Shown here piece after piece: positions 24,242-34,900 of a stretch of 64,000 nt of DNA. A program made the position numbers and the translations under genes. How positions within the stretch are numbered: the stretch's first letter is position 1; each line of letters starts with the position of its first letter. The notes beneath the pieces were generated by a model. That model did no database searches, was not told where the DNA came from, and worked only from the letters and a program-made list of their open reading frames with translations. Origin of the DNA: Serinus canaria (Eukaryota > Chordata > Aves > Passeriformes > Fringillidae); NCBI RefSeq assembly GCF_022539315.1, contig NC_066327.1, forward strand, positions 16,144,834 through 16,208,833, in the 5' to 3' direction.

Positions 24242-27200
24242 CTGCAGGCTTCCCTTGCCTGGCTGCACCACATCCTGTGGGTCAGCTCTGGCCCAGCAGC
24301 ACTCTGCCCTATATTCCACAAAGTGGTTTAATGTCCCACTTTTGGGTAAATAAGCCAAATCTCCAGCAGGCTCTGAGGGCAAGGATCAGGAAACAGCTTC
24401 AGCCTCTGCGTACTCAAGGCCAGTTCAAGAAGCTCCTTGCAAGATTTTCCTCCTGTTGTGCTGGAAGCTCCTGCTTCCCTTCATTTCTTAGAGGGGAAAA
24501 AAAGAGTCAGAACCAGTTTGGGAGTGTGACCTGTGGAGACCCTGAGCATCCTGTGCTGGTGCTGGGAGCAGGGGAGGGCAGGAATTGCTGTCAGCAGTCG
24601 GGAGGCGTGGGGGGCAGGAGGGCTTTGTGTGGTGCTGCAGGATGCTCTGTACATGCATCCCTCCGAAACAAATACTTCTTTAAGTGTGTGTGATGGGAAT
24701 TCAAGTTTTTTTTTTCCTTTTTTTCCTCCACTCATCTCCAAGTAGGAGAGAGGCTTATTAGTACTCTCCTTCCATAGGCAAGATGCGGAGGCTGGGAAGT
24801 TGTGAGACGAGTTACATTTGCTCTGATCAGGCAAATCTGCTCTCTCCTGGACAGTCCCTTCAGCCAGAAGGAGGAGGAGAGAAAGCACAAGGTGCTGGCA
24901 GGAGCTCTAGGGAAGCTCACAGAACCACCCAGCACAGCCAGGGCAATGAACTCGTGTCAGGAGGAAGGAATTGTGTCCATGCTGAATGAGCACCTGTTGA
25001 GGAAGATGTGTTGAATGTCACTGGTGTGCATTCAGAGGAGCTGCACTCTCTTGGCCATGGTGCTGTTTGCAAGCTGGAGGGGCATTTTGGGCTGGGACAG
25101 TCCCCTGGTGTCTTTTTTAGGGCATTTTCCATCTGCAGCCTCTGAGAATTCCCAGGGAGCTCCTGCTAAGCAGGGGAAGGGAAGGGAGGTTTCAGGGTGA
25201 GGTGTGATGGAAGGGAAGGAGTTTTGGGCAGCCTCAGAGCTCCAGGCAGATGGAGCTGGAAGAGAAATGGATGCTCTGAGCATCTCCTCAGATTGAGTCA
25301 CAGAGCAAGGAAAGGATCCAGAGCTGAGGGTGCAGGGTGTGAAACGGGAGCAGCTGGCAGTGCCCGGGCTGTGCAGCAGGGCTGGGCACAGCTCTGCCAG
25401 CAGGAATCTGCTCTTTGGGAAGGACAGGTAACTCTGGGAGCTGCCCAGGATTTCCCTGTGAACGGGACCGGGCTGGCCAGCTGGAGAGTGGAGGAGCAGA
25501 GCTGTGTTTGTGGAGGCAGCCGGGAGCAGGGCTCTGCTGGCCAGGGAAGGTGATCCCACCCTGAACTGGGATCTGGGACAGAGGAGACTCCCCTGGAGGG
25601 CAGGAGGGCTCCCTGACCCACAGACAGACGGATTTCTCGGGGTTTTATCTCGCTGTTGCTGGAGGAGCCGAGCCTGTCATTATTTACTGCCATCTGCTAG
25701 AGACACGAGTGGCAGCTGCTCCCAGTGATACCTTACAGCTCACAGCGGCTCTCAGCCCCCAAAACTCGAGCCCCCGGGGGATTTACAAAGACAATGAAAC
25801 CCATCTGATGCCGTAAGGAGAGTTACTCCTCGGGCTGGTAACAATCAGAGGAAATTTAGCTGTTCCTTGCAAACTATTTGCATGTCTGGGAACATTACAT
25901 TTATACAAACGTGTTTATATCACTGCTAATATTTCCCTCTCTGAGAGGCCTGGCCTGTGTGGGTGCTTAGAGGAGGGTTTGTGTCAGATTCCTGTCTGCG
26001 ACAAACCTCAAGTGGAATTCATCACATTTTTGATTCAGGAAGAAATTTGTCTCTCTTTTCCTTTTTTTTTTTGGTCCATTTTGAAAGGCCTGGGTACACA
26101 CCCTGCACAGTGAGATTTAGAAGTGATTACAGTGAGCTGGGAAGCAGCTGTCTGACATCAGTGGGATACAGAAAGCCTCCCAAAGACTTTTTCCTTTGCA
26201 TAACATTATCCTGATCAGACTCCACTGATCCCACTAAGATGAATTTGTTCTGGAGAGCAATAGAAAATGCAGAGGGAGAAGCCACTAAAATGTGGGTAGC
26301 TAAAAGTATCCAGTCCTGCATGCTGGATCCAGCTCGGTTTTGTGGCTGCTCCAGAGCTCTGCTCCCCATGGCCAAGCTGTGACCTTGTACAAATCTCCTG
26401 GGTTCTCTGTGGCTTGGTTTCATCCCTCAGGAAATAAGGATATTGTCACTCACCTTATCTGCAAAACGGTTTGAGGTCTAGTGGTGAGCATTGCTGGGCA
26501 GGAGCTTAGGTGAGATTACAGATTTGTATTTCTGGGAGTGCAGAGAGCAGAGCAGATGCCAGCTGTGTGTGTGTGCAGGTCAGGCTGTGCCAGGCAGGGA
26601 AGGGGATTGCTCCAGAGGCACACAGAGGAGATTGCTCAGGTGTGTTGTGATCAAAAGTTATCAAAACTTGCTGGAGCAGAAAGAATCTTAAAATGCTAAT
26701 GAGCTTTTGTCTGTGGAGCCTTGCTTGGGGCAGTTTCTGCTCTTCTCCAGGCTGACTTGGCAGTGCTGCTCAGGCCCTGCTCAGTGCCCAGTCCTGGCTC
26801 TCTTTTCCTCTCTCTTTCTGGGGAGGGTGAAAATCCTCCTTGCTGAACCATTCCCCAGGAGTGTTGTTTTGCACTGTAAGAAGAAAGTTATTTTAACAAA
26901 CTCTCAATTTTTACAATGCCAGGAGCAGGAGCGCTGCTTGCACTCCTGCAGGCAACCTCCATGTCCCAAGGATGTGCATTTCCATTTTATTGTCTTCTAT
27001 TTTTACCCCGTTTTGGGCAGGAGGAAGGGCCGGGCCGCCCTTGGGACGGGCAGTGTGTGGGCTGGTGTGGCCGGGGTGTGGCAGGAGGGACAGGGACAGG
27101 GACAGGGAGGTGGCACCCAGCCCGCACATGGCACACACATGAGCAGCCCCCGGCTGTGCGGAACCGGCTGCTGCCGCCGGCTTTGAAGGCGAACTGAAGC

Positions 27201-28429
27201 CCTAAAATAACAAGTGCCACTCCCTGCTGAGGGAAAGCAGCCGCGATTAGCGAAGCCTCCCATTGCCCGCTGTCTGGTGACACCAGGACTTTCCCCTCTG
27301 TGGCAAGAGGGTGACATTGCCGCCCTCCCCTTGTCCCCGAAGAGGAGCACTGGGCTCCTGCTGCCCTCTGAGAGCTCCTGCAGCAAAGGGAGTGGGAGAC
27401 ATGTGCTAACCTAAGGAGACAGCAGATGGGTGCAGGCGCTTTTAAGAACAGCTGCTGGTGTCTCACTCAATAATCCCATTTTTAACAAATCCCTATGATA
27501 GCGAAAAAATGCTGGAAATTGGGTTTTTCTGTCCTCTCTCATCTCTCGAGCCACACTTGACCTGTTCAACATGATCTAGGGATTAAAGGCTTGTTATTTT
27601 AGCTTCTCTATAATAGATCAGAGGCTGATCTCTGTCGGGCTATTGAGCTACTATTCCTTGGCTCGCCCCCTCTTCCCACTTTTCCTTTTGTGTGCCAGGT
27701 TCTGTGACAGTCCAGAGATGTGACTCCTGCTAGAGGACACTTTTGCCCAACCCTGTGCACCGTGCCATCAGCCAAGGTGCTGCCTGCAGATCATTTTGGA
27801 GCTCTGAGGCTCCCAATTCTGAAGTCTTAAAACTCTGGCAGCTGGGCAGGGAGGGAAGGCTTGGCACCCTCACTTGTCAGCATCCTCACCCCTCGGGCCA
27901 GGAGGAGGGAGGGGTGGGGAATGAGCCTTGCTCTGCTCCGGGGGGGCTCCAGACGTGTTTTTGTGTCTGAGATCCGAAGGAGGGAGGCTGTGGAGCCGAT
28001 GTTGTCGGTGCTGAGCTGTCGGCTGTGGGCTGAGGTGTCCTTCGTCACCGCGGTACCGCCGTGCTTCAAACTAATCACGCCTTTGCCGACACAACACTGC
28101 TGCTAATTCCCTCGGCTCCCGGGTGGGGAAGCCGTGTCACCGAGATGCAAAGTGGCTTATCCAAGGTCACCGCAAGGAAATGGCACGGAGAGGGAGAGAG
28201 CTCGGGTTTATCGGCTCCCAGTGCTCCCCAGTGCAGCTGGTGCCCTTCGGGAAGGTGTTGCTGATGGACAGGTGTGCTTGTGCCACGGGAGAAAGAGGAT
28301 TCTTGATTCTTTTTTTTTTTTCCCCTAGGAGGGAGAGGCAAAACGTCCGTCGGGGGTCTCTGGGGGCTCCGGGGGAGAGCCGGGCCCTTGTTTGCCCAAA
28401 TTCCGGCTGGCAGCTCCTCGGACAGGTGC
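24242..28429. other. Upstream flank of NEURL1B, complex sequence with possible regulatory blocks
   Basis: No exon recognised. Complex, repeat-free blocks lie at 25630-25930 and 27440-27720 (see findings), and a MIR-like SINE relic at about 26375-26490. CpG density rises from about 27.9 kb toward the promoter. Confidence 0.5.
26375..26490 (+). mobile_element. MIR-like ancient SINE relic
   Basis: The order GTGACCTTGTACAAATCTCC, CTTGGTTTCATCCCTCAGG, AAATAAGGATATTGTCAC and CTTATCTGCAAAACGG follows the core of tRNA-derived MIR SINEs. It is strongly diverged, so resemblance is by eye. Confidence 0.45.
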
Positions 28430-28454
28430 CAGTGGGTGCGGCCCGGAGAGCACA

Positions 28455-28740
28455 CCCCCGGAATGGCACCGGGACAGGGATGGGGGCAGAGCGGGACATC
28501 CCGGAGAGACACCGGGGCAGGAGCAGCGATGGGGGCAGAGCAGGACAGCCCCGGAATGGCACCGGGACAGGAGCAGCGATGGGGGCAGAGCAGCACACCC
28601 CCGGAATGGCACCGGGACAGGGATGGGGGCAGAGCGGCACATCCTGGAAAGACACCGGGGCAGGGACAGGGGGCAGAGCGTCACATCCCGGAGAGGCACC
28701 GGGGCAGCAGCAGCAGCGATGGGGGCAGAGCGGCGGCATC
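28455..28740 (+). repeat. GC-rich minisatellite in the promoter
   Basis: Roughly six imperfect units of about 45-55 bp share CCCCGGAATGGCACCGGGAC and GATGGGGGCAGAGC motifs. Units differ by short insertions such as AGCAGC. The array lies directly upstream of the GC boxes, probably within the promoter or 5' UTR. It is stop-free in several frames, which creates spurious ORFs on both strands. Confidence 0.85.
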
Positions 28741-28752
28741 CGCGGCTCGGGC

Positions 28753-28784
28753 GGGGCGGCTCCGCGGGGCGGGGCGGGGGCGGG
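28753..28784 (+). promoter_or_regulatory. Cluster of Sp/KLF-type GC boxes
   Basis: Four overlapping or adjacent GGGGCGG motifs start at 28753, 28766, 28771 and 28777, about 100 bp before the start codon. Sp1/KLF proteins bind such boxes in TATA-less promoters. Occupancy is inference. Confidence 0.55.
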
Positions 28785-28862
28785 CGCGGAGCGGCGGCGG
28801 GAGGCGGGCGCTGTCCATGGCCCTGCGGAGCTCCGGGCGGCCCCGGGCTCCGCCGCGCCGCC

Positions 28863-28880
28863 GAGCGAGCGAGCGAGCGA
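28863..28880 (+). repeat. (GAGC)n microsatellite abutting the start codon
   Basis: Four GAGC units end at the A of the initiator ATG. A change in unit number would alter the leader immediately before the start codon without touching the coding frame from 28880. Confidence 0.8.
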
Positions 28881-28910
28881 TGGGCAACACGGTGCACAAG
28901 ACGCTGGCAG
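28880..28910 (+). CDS. NEURL1B: NEURL1B coding exon 1 (start codon, residues 1-10)
   Basis: Thirty-one nucleotides encode [10 protein letters not shown] plus the first base of residue 11, followed by the donor GTACCG at 28911. The same N-terminus is characteristic of NEURL1B orthologues. Gly2 after the initiator Met makes N-myristoylation conceivable, although position 6 is His rather than the favoured Ser/Thr, so this is uncertain. The exon sits inside a CpG island, and a (GAGC)n run directly abuts the ATG. The reading frame is open upstream to at least 28388, with another in-frame ATG at 28817. That ATG has a T at -3, so I prefer 28880. Confidence 0.93.
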
Positions 28911-31900
28911 GTACCGGCGGGGTGCGGGGCTGCGGGCGGGGGGCGCGTCCTGCCCCGGGGATGCTGCGGGCGAGCGGCGCCGGCTGTGTCGCCCCTCTCC
29001 GGTCCGAGGCTCCCGGGGAGAAGCCGAGCGTGCCGGCAATGCCCGGAGAACCGGGCGTTTCAGGGGTTTTTCCGAGCCGCTCGCTGCCGGCGATGCGAGG
29101 CGGGCGGGGATGCTGAGCGCGGGGTGAAGCGGGGCTGATCCCGCAGCTGGAGCGGCGCTTCCCAGCCCTCGCAGCCAGTCCTTGCAGGGGATTTCTGCTT
29201 CATTTCCCCTTCTCGTTGTATTTTTTTTTTTTTAATACAACTTTTTAATGGGAAGAGAGGTTAGTAGTTCGGAGTGGCCGGGTGAAAACTGCAGCGAGGT
29301 CTGAAATGCTCGGTGGGCTGCCCTGGCTTTAAAACTGCCTTCTTAGCCAATTCTGCACTTAGACAAGAGATGTACAGATTCTTTTCCTTTGCAAGTTCGT
29401 AATGTGGGGCTCTCTCCCCCCTCGGGGAATCTGTGCATAATAAAAGCAGTTGGTCTCTATAGAATCAACAGTGTTGAATTACTGAGCCCTTGCCAGGCTG
29501 TATCTTCAGCTACTTTGCTTTTCTTCTCTTTTCTGCTCTTGCAGAGCTCCTGCATTGCATCCTTTGTACTTCAGGCTCCCATAAATAAAAAGGGTATTAT
29601 TAAACTTATTTAAAGAAGCAGGAGGACCTATTGAACACATACACGTCTGCCTGTAATCAGCCAGGGAGCTGAATATAGAAATAAAGAGAGGAATAGATTA
29701 GCATTTGGATGTGCCATATATTGTCTTTGCAAAGAGAGGGTGCCTGGGACCTTCAGGGCACAAAAGAAAGCTGCTAAGCTCGTGGTTTAGCTATGAAGCA
29801 GCGATTAGATTTCTAGTTGCATCTCCTCTCGTTCTCTTTACATTTAAATGGGACATTAGCTCCTCTCACAATAAGGAAGTTTTCATTTTTTTCAATACTT
29901 CACTAACTGGCAAATAAAGGCACCGTGAGGAGTGCATGACCTTGGAGGAAATTTATTTTGCTGGTTGGCTTTTCAGCTGGGGGCACATGCAAAAAAAACT
30001 GGGAGGGGGAAAAAAAAAAAAAAAGTCAGGCTTTGGGTCAGCAGAGGTTACCCCGGTCAGGCTGGAACTTCCCGAAGGAAAAATATCTGTACCTGCCGGG
30101 CCGCGGGATCTTGCTGGGAGCTCTGTTGCAGAAGGCTGGGAGTTGTACCAGCCCTTCTGCCTGGTGCTAGAACAGTCTCTCCTGAGCAGCCTCCACATGC
30201 TCAGCCCTCCACACGTGAATTTAAAAAAAGGGATGACATCAGCTGCACCGCAGCTCCGTGATTCAGGACTTCCTCGCGGTGCTTTCAAAAGGAGTTGTTA
30301 AAGAGGAAAAGTTTGATGGGGGGATAAAAATGAAGGCTTGATTTATGGAGACCTCCCAGCTCAAACGTTTGTTCTGGTGGCCTAGAAAATCTCGGTCGTG
30401 TCCCTCCAGGTGGAGGCTGTCTGGGAGGATTGCACCGCTGGGGATGGTCCATTTGCAAACATTTGTCAAATTGCGCAAGGCAGAGCTATGCAGGACACTC
30501 GAATGCCTCTGCCGAGCGCTGGATGATGCTGGAAATGTGTCTTTTCCCCAAATTCGGTTTGCCTTTTACAAGAGCAATGACAGCCCAAAGGAGCTGTTAA
30601 CCTGTGGCTGCAGAGGAGCTTTTGGATGTTTGCAGTTGGGAAGTTTATGAATGTTATGAATGTCTTTTGTCGGGTTGGACCCCATTCAGCAATTTTTCAT
30701 ATGAAATTGAATTTTGGATGGATTGTTTGTCTTTCATGATCCAAATGGCATTGCGGAGGGAAGCAGGTTTAGAACTGTTCTTGGAACAGTCCTTTTGAAA
30801 ATTAGAAAGTTTTTCCGGAAGACTGAATGCTTGGATGAAGTCCTATTTATAAATGTGAGGGCTGTTTAGAATTACTCAACGATAATCAGTCAGAATTAAG
30901 TCTTTCCTTTTCTTGGTCCAAAATGCACCTCTTTCTTCACCCTGCAGACTGAGCAAGGCACTTTCACTCTCATTGTGACAAACAGAGGAATTGTTCTCTG
31001 TCCCATGGGCTGAAGAAACTCCTTTAAAAAACCCAAACAATCGAACAGAACATCTTCAAACTGAAATTTGTGCTAAATTGATTCAGTGCAGAATCACTTT
31101 GGTCGTTCTGTTTACCATAAATAGCTTAAGGCAGAAAAAGCCTTTTCAATGCAATCAAATGTAGAGGGAATGTGGAGGGACCTGGCTCCTGGAAAAGCCA
31201 AGCAAGCAGCAATTCAGGTTTTATACAGAAATAGCAATGCTCTTCTCAAAGAGCAGAATTCAATTGTAAATCCTATTGGAGACATCTCATTTTTATACCC
31301 GGCTTTGTCCAAATGTGCTCGAACGAACCGTTCCTGTTGCATCTCCAAACCCTCGCCCAGCCTCATCCGCGTCTCTGCACATTTCCGCGGAGCGATGCAA
31401 GAGCACACGCTATCGGTGCCCGAGGAATTCGCGCAGGCAGCTCGGGAACCTCGTGTTTGCCAAGTATCCGATGGTTCGCACGCAGTGGGCCCGGGCTGTG
31501 TCAGATTAGCAGCGAGGTTCCGAGCGGAGCGGCACCCAAACGAGTGGTGAGGCTGTGGCTAAGGAGGCAGCTCCAGAGGAGGCATGCCGAGGGAAGGGAG
31601 CTGCGATGTGTCAGATGCGCTCAACAACAGGCCTGAGGTGCTGCTGGAAGTGTCTGCTCTCTGGGTGACAGCTAAATGACACCCGACACACGCGGGTGCT
31701 GCCCCGGAGCCCTCGGGATGCTCCGGGAGCAGCTCCCGCATCTCCCGCAGGAGCAGCTCCGGCACAGGCTGGGCATGGATGTCGCTGTTTCCCTGCTCCC
31801 CTCGCCTCCCTGCCCATGGCCCGAGGTGATTTGCGGGCAGGTGGGTGAGGCACGAGTTGGTTTTGGAGGCACGGTGTTGTCCTGGCTCCTGCAGGTGATG

Positions 31901-34900
31901 GGCAGCGCCTGGGCTGGCCTGCAGAGCGGGCTGGCAGCTGCTGGGTCTGTGGGATTTGTGGCTCTGTGCCTGGTTTTCTGCAGGGAATCGCTCTGGAGGG
32001 GGGGGTGAGAGAGGCAGGGAGCAGCACGGAGCACCCTGGTGTCATGGATGGGGCTCCTTTCTCCAGGGGGCTCCTTCTGCAGGCTCAGGAAAGGGTTAAT
32101 AACCAGTGGGAGCCGGGACGCAGCAGGGCAGGCTTGGGAGAGGGGAAAATTCCTGTGATGCAGGGAAAGCCTTGTGAGGAGCAGTGTCTGGGAGCCCGTG
32201 GTGACAGGGGAAGGTGGGCAGCTGCTGGGACACTGCAGGCAGCCAGCAGCCCAGGCACGAGTGAAGGACTTTCCACTTGGGATCCAGCTGTTGGTCCTGA
32301 CCCAAATAGGGGCATTGGTATTTCACAAAGGAGCCAAATTCCCTTTTTAGAATCTGGCTGGGATCTGATTGCTGTGCTTCTCCCACAGCCTTCCTCACAA
32401 CTGTGAGGAATACCAAGTATGAGTGGCATTTGTGTCTGGTAAACAGAGGGAGAATGGGGCTTGTTCTGGCACAAGTGACTTCGGTGCAAGGAATTATTTT
32501 GTATTCTTAAGGAAAAGGCTTCTCATCATTGAACCAGCCCCAACAAGGCAGAAATCCCAAGTTTAGACCTTCACCAGGCTGGTGCTCCCATCTGCCAGGC
32601 CAAACAGGGATGGTTGGAGGGTCCTGGTTACGGCAGAGCAGCAGGAATTTACTGCATGGGGGTTAAAAAAGACATTTCTGTGTATGCCTTTCCAAAATAC
32701 TGATTCAGTTCTCCTCTAAGAAATGAGGAGTGAAGTCTATGCAGTGGGAAAAGATCTCTCTGCCTTTTCCAGGGGCTACAATCTCACTTGAAGGAGCACT
32801 TTTGTTTAGATTTGTTTTCTGGTCCCTCCTCCTTCAGCTGCTAGTGATGCACTGTGGGAGGAGTTCTTGTTATTGTCAGGAGTTCAGTAAATTGTTTGAT
32901 TTGGCTCCAGTCTGACTTCAAGAAAACTACAAAAAAAGAAAAAAAAAAAAAACCCACTTCAGGTTGTTCTGGTTTGAGTGAAAAAGGTGCCTGTTCAGAC
33001 CAGTTTTTGGTTTGGGTTTGGTTCAGTGCTGATCAACAGGGACTGCAGGTGTTCATCCAGCCCAACTTTGCCTGTTTTTCTGCATCCTTCAGGCTGGGAG
33101 TTGAGGTTCAGAGAGTCTATCACTGATTTTGATGACTCCCTGTGTGACCTTTGAGCAAGTGGCTTTATCACAGGATTGCTTTGAATGTAAGGAAGGTAGG
33201 AAACCCTGGCTCACATGGGGCTACAAGAGTTAATTAATTATGAAGCATCTCCTGGAAGAAGGTCACAGAAGTGGAAAAAAAAAATAGAAAAAACAAGATT
33301 AATTCACTGCTTTCTTAGCAGCTTTCTGCTTTTCTTCTGAAGGAAAGCTGTGAGGCTGCTCAGCCTTCTGCGGGATTTAGAGCAGGAGCAGGTGGATTGT
33401 GCACTGAGGGCTCTCTTTAACCACTGTACATGCCCCAAACTGTGCTGCAGCCAACTGGCACAATTAATTCAGCCTTTGGCACCTCGGCTCTGGGGGCTGG
33501 AGGAACAACTGTGCTCCGATCCAGGTAGGCATCCCCTCCCAGGCTGGTGTTAAATGGAGCTGTGTCGTGCCCCGTGGCCCACGGGCTGTCACACACGCTG
33601 TGCCAAGTGTGTCATTAAAGCCAGAGCTTTCCCTGCCCTCCACTGGGCACTGCTGGGCAGGTGCCCTCTCTCTTTTTTTTTTTTTTAATTTTAATTATTT
33701 ATGCTCCAGAGGGGAATTGCTTTGCTGGGAATCCTGCAGCACTTTCCTTCCCCGCTTTTATTTCTTTTTATTTCTTTGGATGATTGCTGCAGGCCAGGAG
33801 GGGCTGTGTGTGTCAGCAGCTCAGCCTCCTGCAAAGGCTGAAAATCCCACCCCAGGGTCTGTCTGTGAAGGCAAAAAACCCTGGGAGAGCCCTCCCTGCA
33901 GGCAGAGGAAATCGCAGCTCCTCTCATCCGACAGCCTGTGCGAGTGCTCGGGGGTGTTCAAGGTGTTTGACTGCAGGCAGGTCTGGATGTGCGGGCATTG
34001 GTGTTTGTTTGACGGGGGAAGGCAGGCTGAGTCACTGCCAGCCTTGGGCCGGGTTTCTCTGCTCTGCCGGTCCTGCTGAGGATCCTCTCGGTGTCACATC
34101 CCTGCCTTTTCCATCAGCAATGCCAATCAGCCCCTCTGAGCTCGGGGGGATTTCACCTCCGAGGGGGGCAGCCGTGTTCTGCCGCAGGGTTTGCCTTGAA
34201 AGGAAACATTTTCCTGCTGGGCAGCATCCCGCTGTTTACAGAGCCCATCGCAGCTCCTCGGCTGCTAAATTAGGAGCAGCCTTTCCTGAGGTGGAGCTGC
34301 CCGTCCCCCTGATGGATGGGGTGGGCTCGGGAGAGGAGCAGGGAGGGACATGGGCACAGGAGAGCCCTTGAGGAGCTGCTGGCTTCGTGTGCTGCTCCAT
34401 GAGATTCCCTGGAACGCAGCAGATCCCACCTGGAAGGTGTGTGGGATCCTCCAGCTCTTCCCTCTGCCTTTCCTTGGGGATGGATTTGCATGGTGGTGTG
34501 AGTTAGAACATCTGTGTTGTCTCAGCCTTCTCATGAGGCTGGAAATAGAATAAAAGTTTTTGAAATGCCCCTCAGTTACCCCATCTCCGAGTCATAATTT
34601 CCATGTTATTACCCGTGTTTATCTCCCTTCCCCTGCCCAGGGCAGTTTTTGGGGAGCAGTTTGGAGTCCTGTGCCCTGCACAGCAGCCAGACCACGGGGC
34701 TGACTCAGGACCTGCACCTTCCCCGCTCCTCAGGAGCTCCTGGGACACTTCTGGGACTCCCTGGCACCCAAATTCTCCAGACTTACCCAGAGGGCAGAGG
34801 TGCCCAGGAGTGGGGAAGGGCTCTGGGGAAGGGCCTGGCTCTGTGGCACAGCTCAGGGAAGTTCCTCTGCCTGCAGCAGCTGCAGGAAGTTTTGCTGGAG

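Larger units (their letters stand above)
28430..29160 (+). promoter_or_regulatory. NEURL1B: CpG-island promoter region of NEURL1B
   Basis: This is by far the densest CpG stretch in the non-coding part of the window. It includes overlapping GGGGCGG boxes at 28753-28784 and surrounds the first coding exon. No TATA box is visible, as expected for a dispersed-start CpG-island promoter. The transcription start site cannot be placed from sequence. The boundaries were judged by eye, not computed. Confidence 0.75.

Noticed and set aside
23926..24693. ORF of 255 residues containing an SIHP repeat, and minus-strand WMDG repeat ORFs
   Set aside because: Translation of the CCAT microsatellite with random flanks.
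28300..28330. Strong splice-acceptor-like site (long T-run then CCCCTAG)
   Set aside because: No matching upstream donor or exon can be supported; T-runs followed by AG are common by chance. RNA-seq would be needed to call a 5' non-coding exon.
1..28429. Exons of the upstream neighbour expected from mammalian synteny (SH3PXD2B)
   Set aside because: Scanned for SH3 or PX-like coding segments; none recognised. The flank appears intergenic.
28167..29039. Minus-strand ORF of 290 residues rich in Pro/Cys
   Set aside because: Lies across the CpG island and promoter minisatellite; GC-rich repeats lack stops on both strands.
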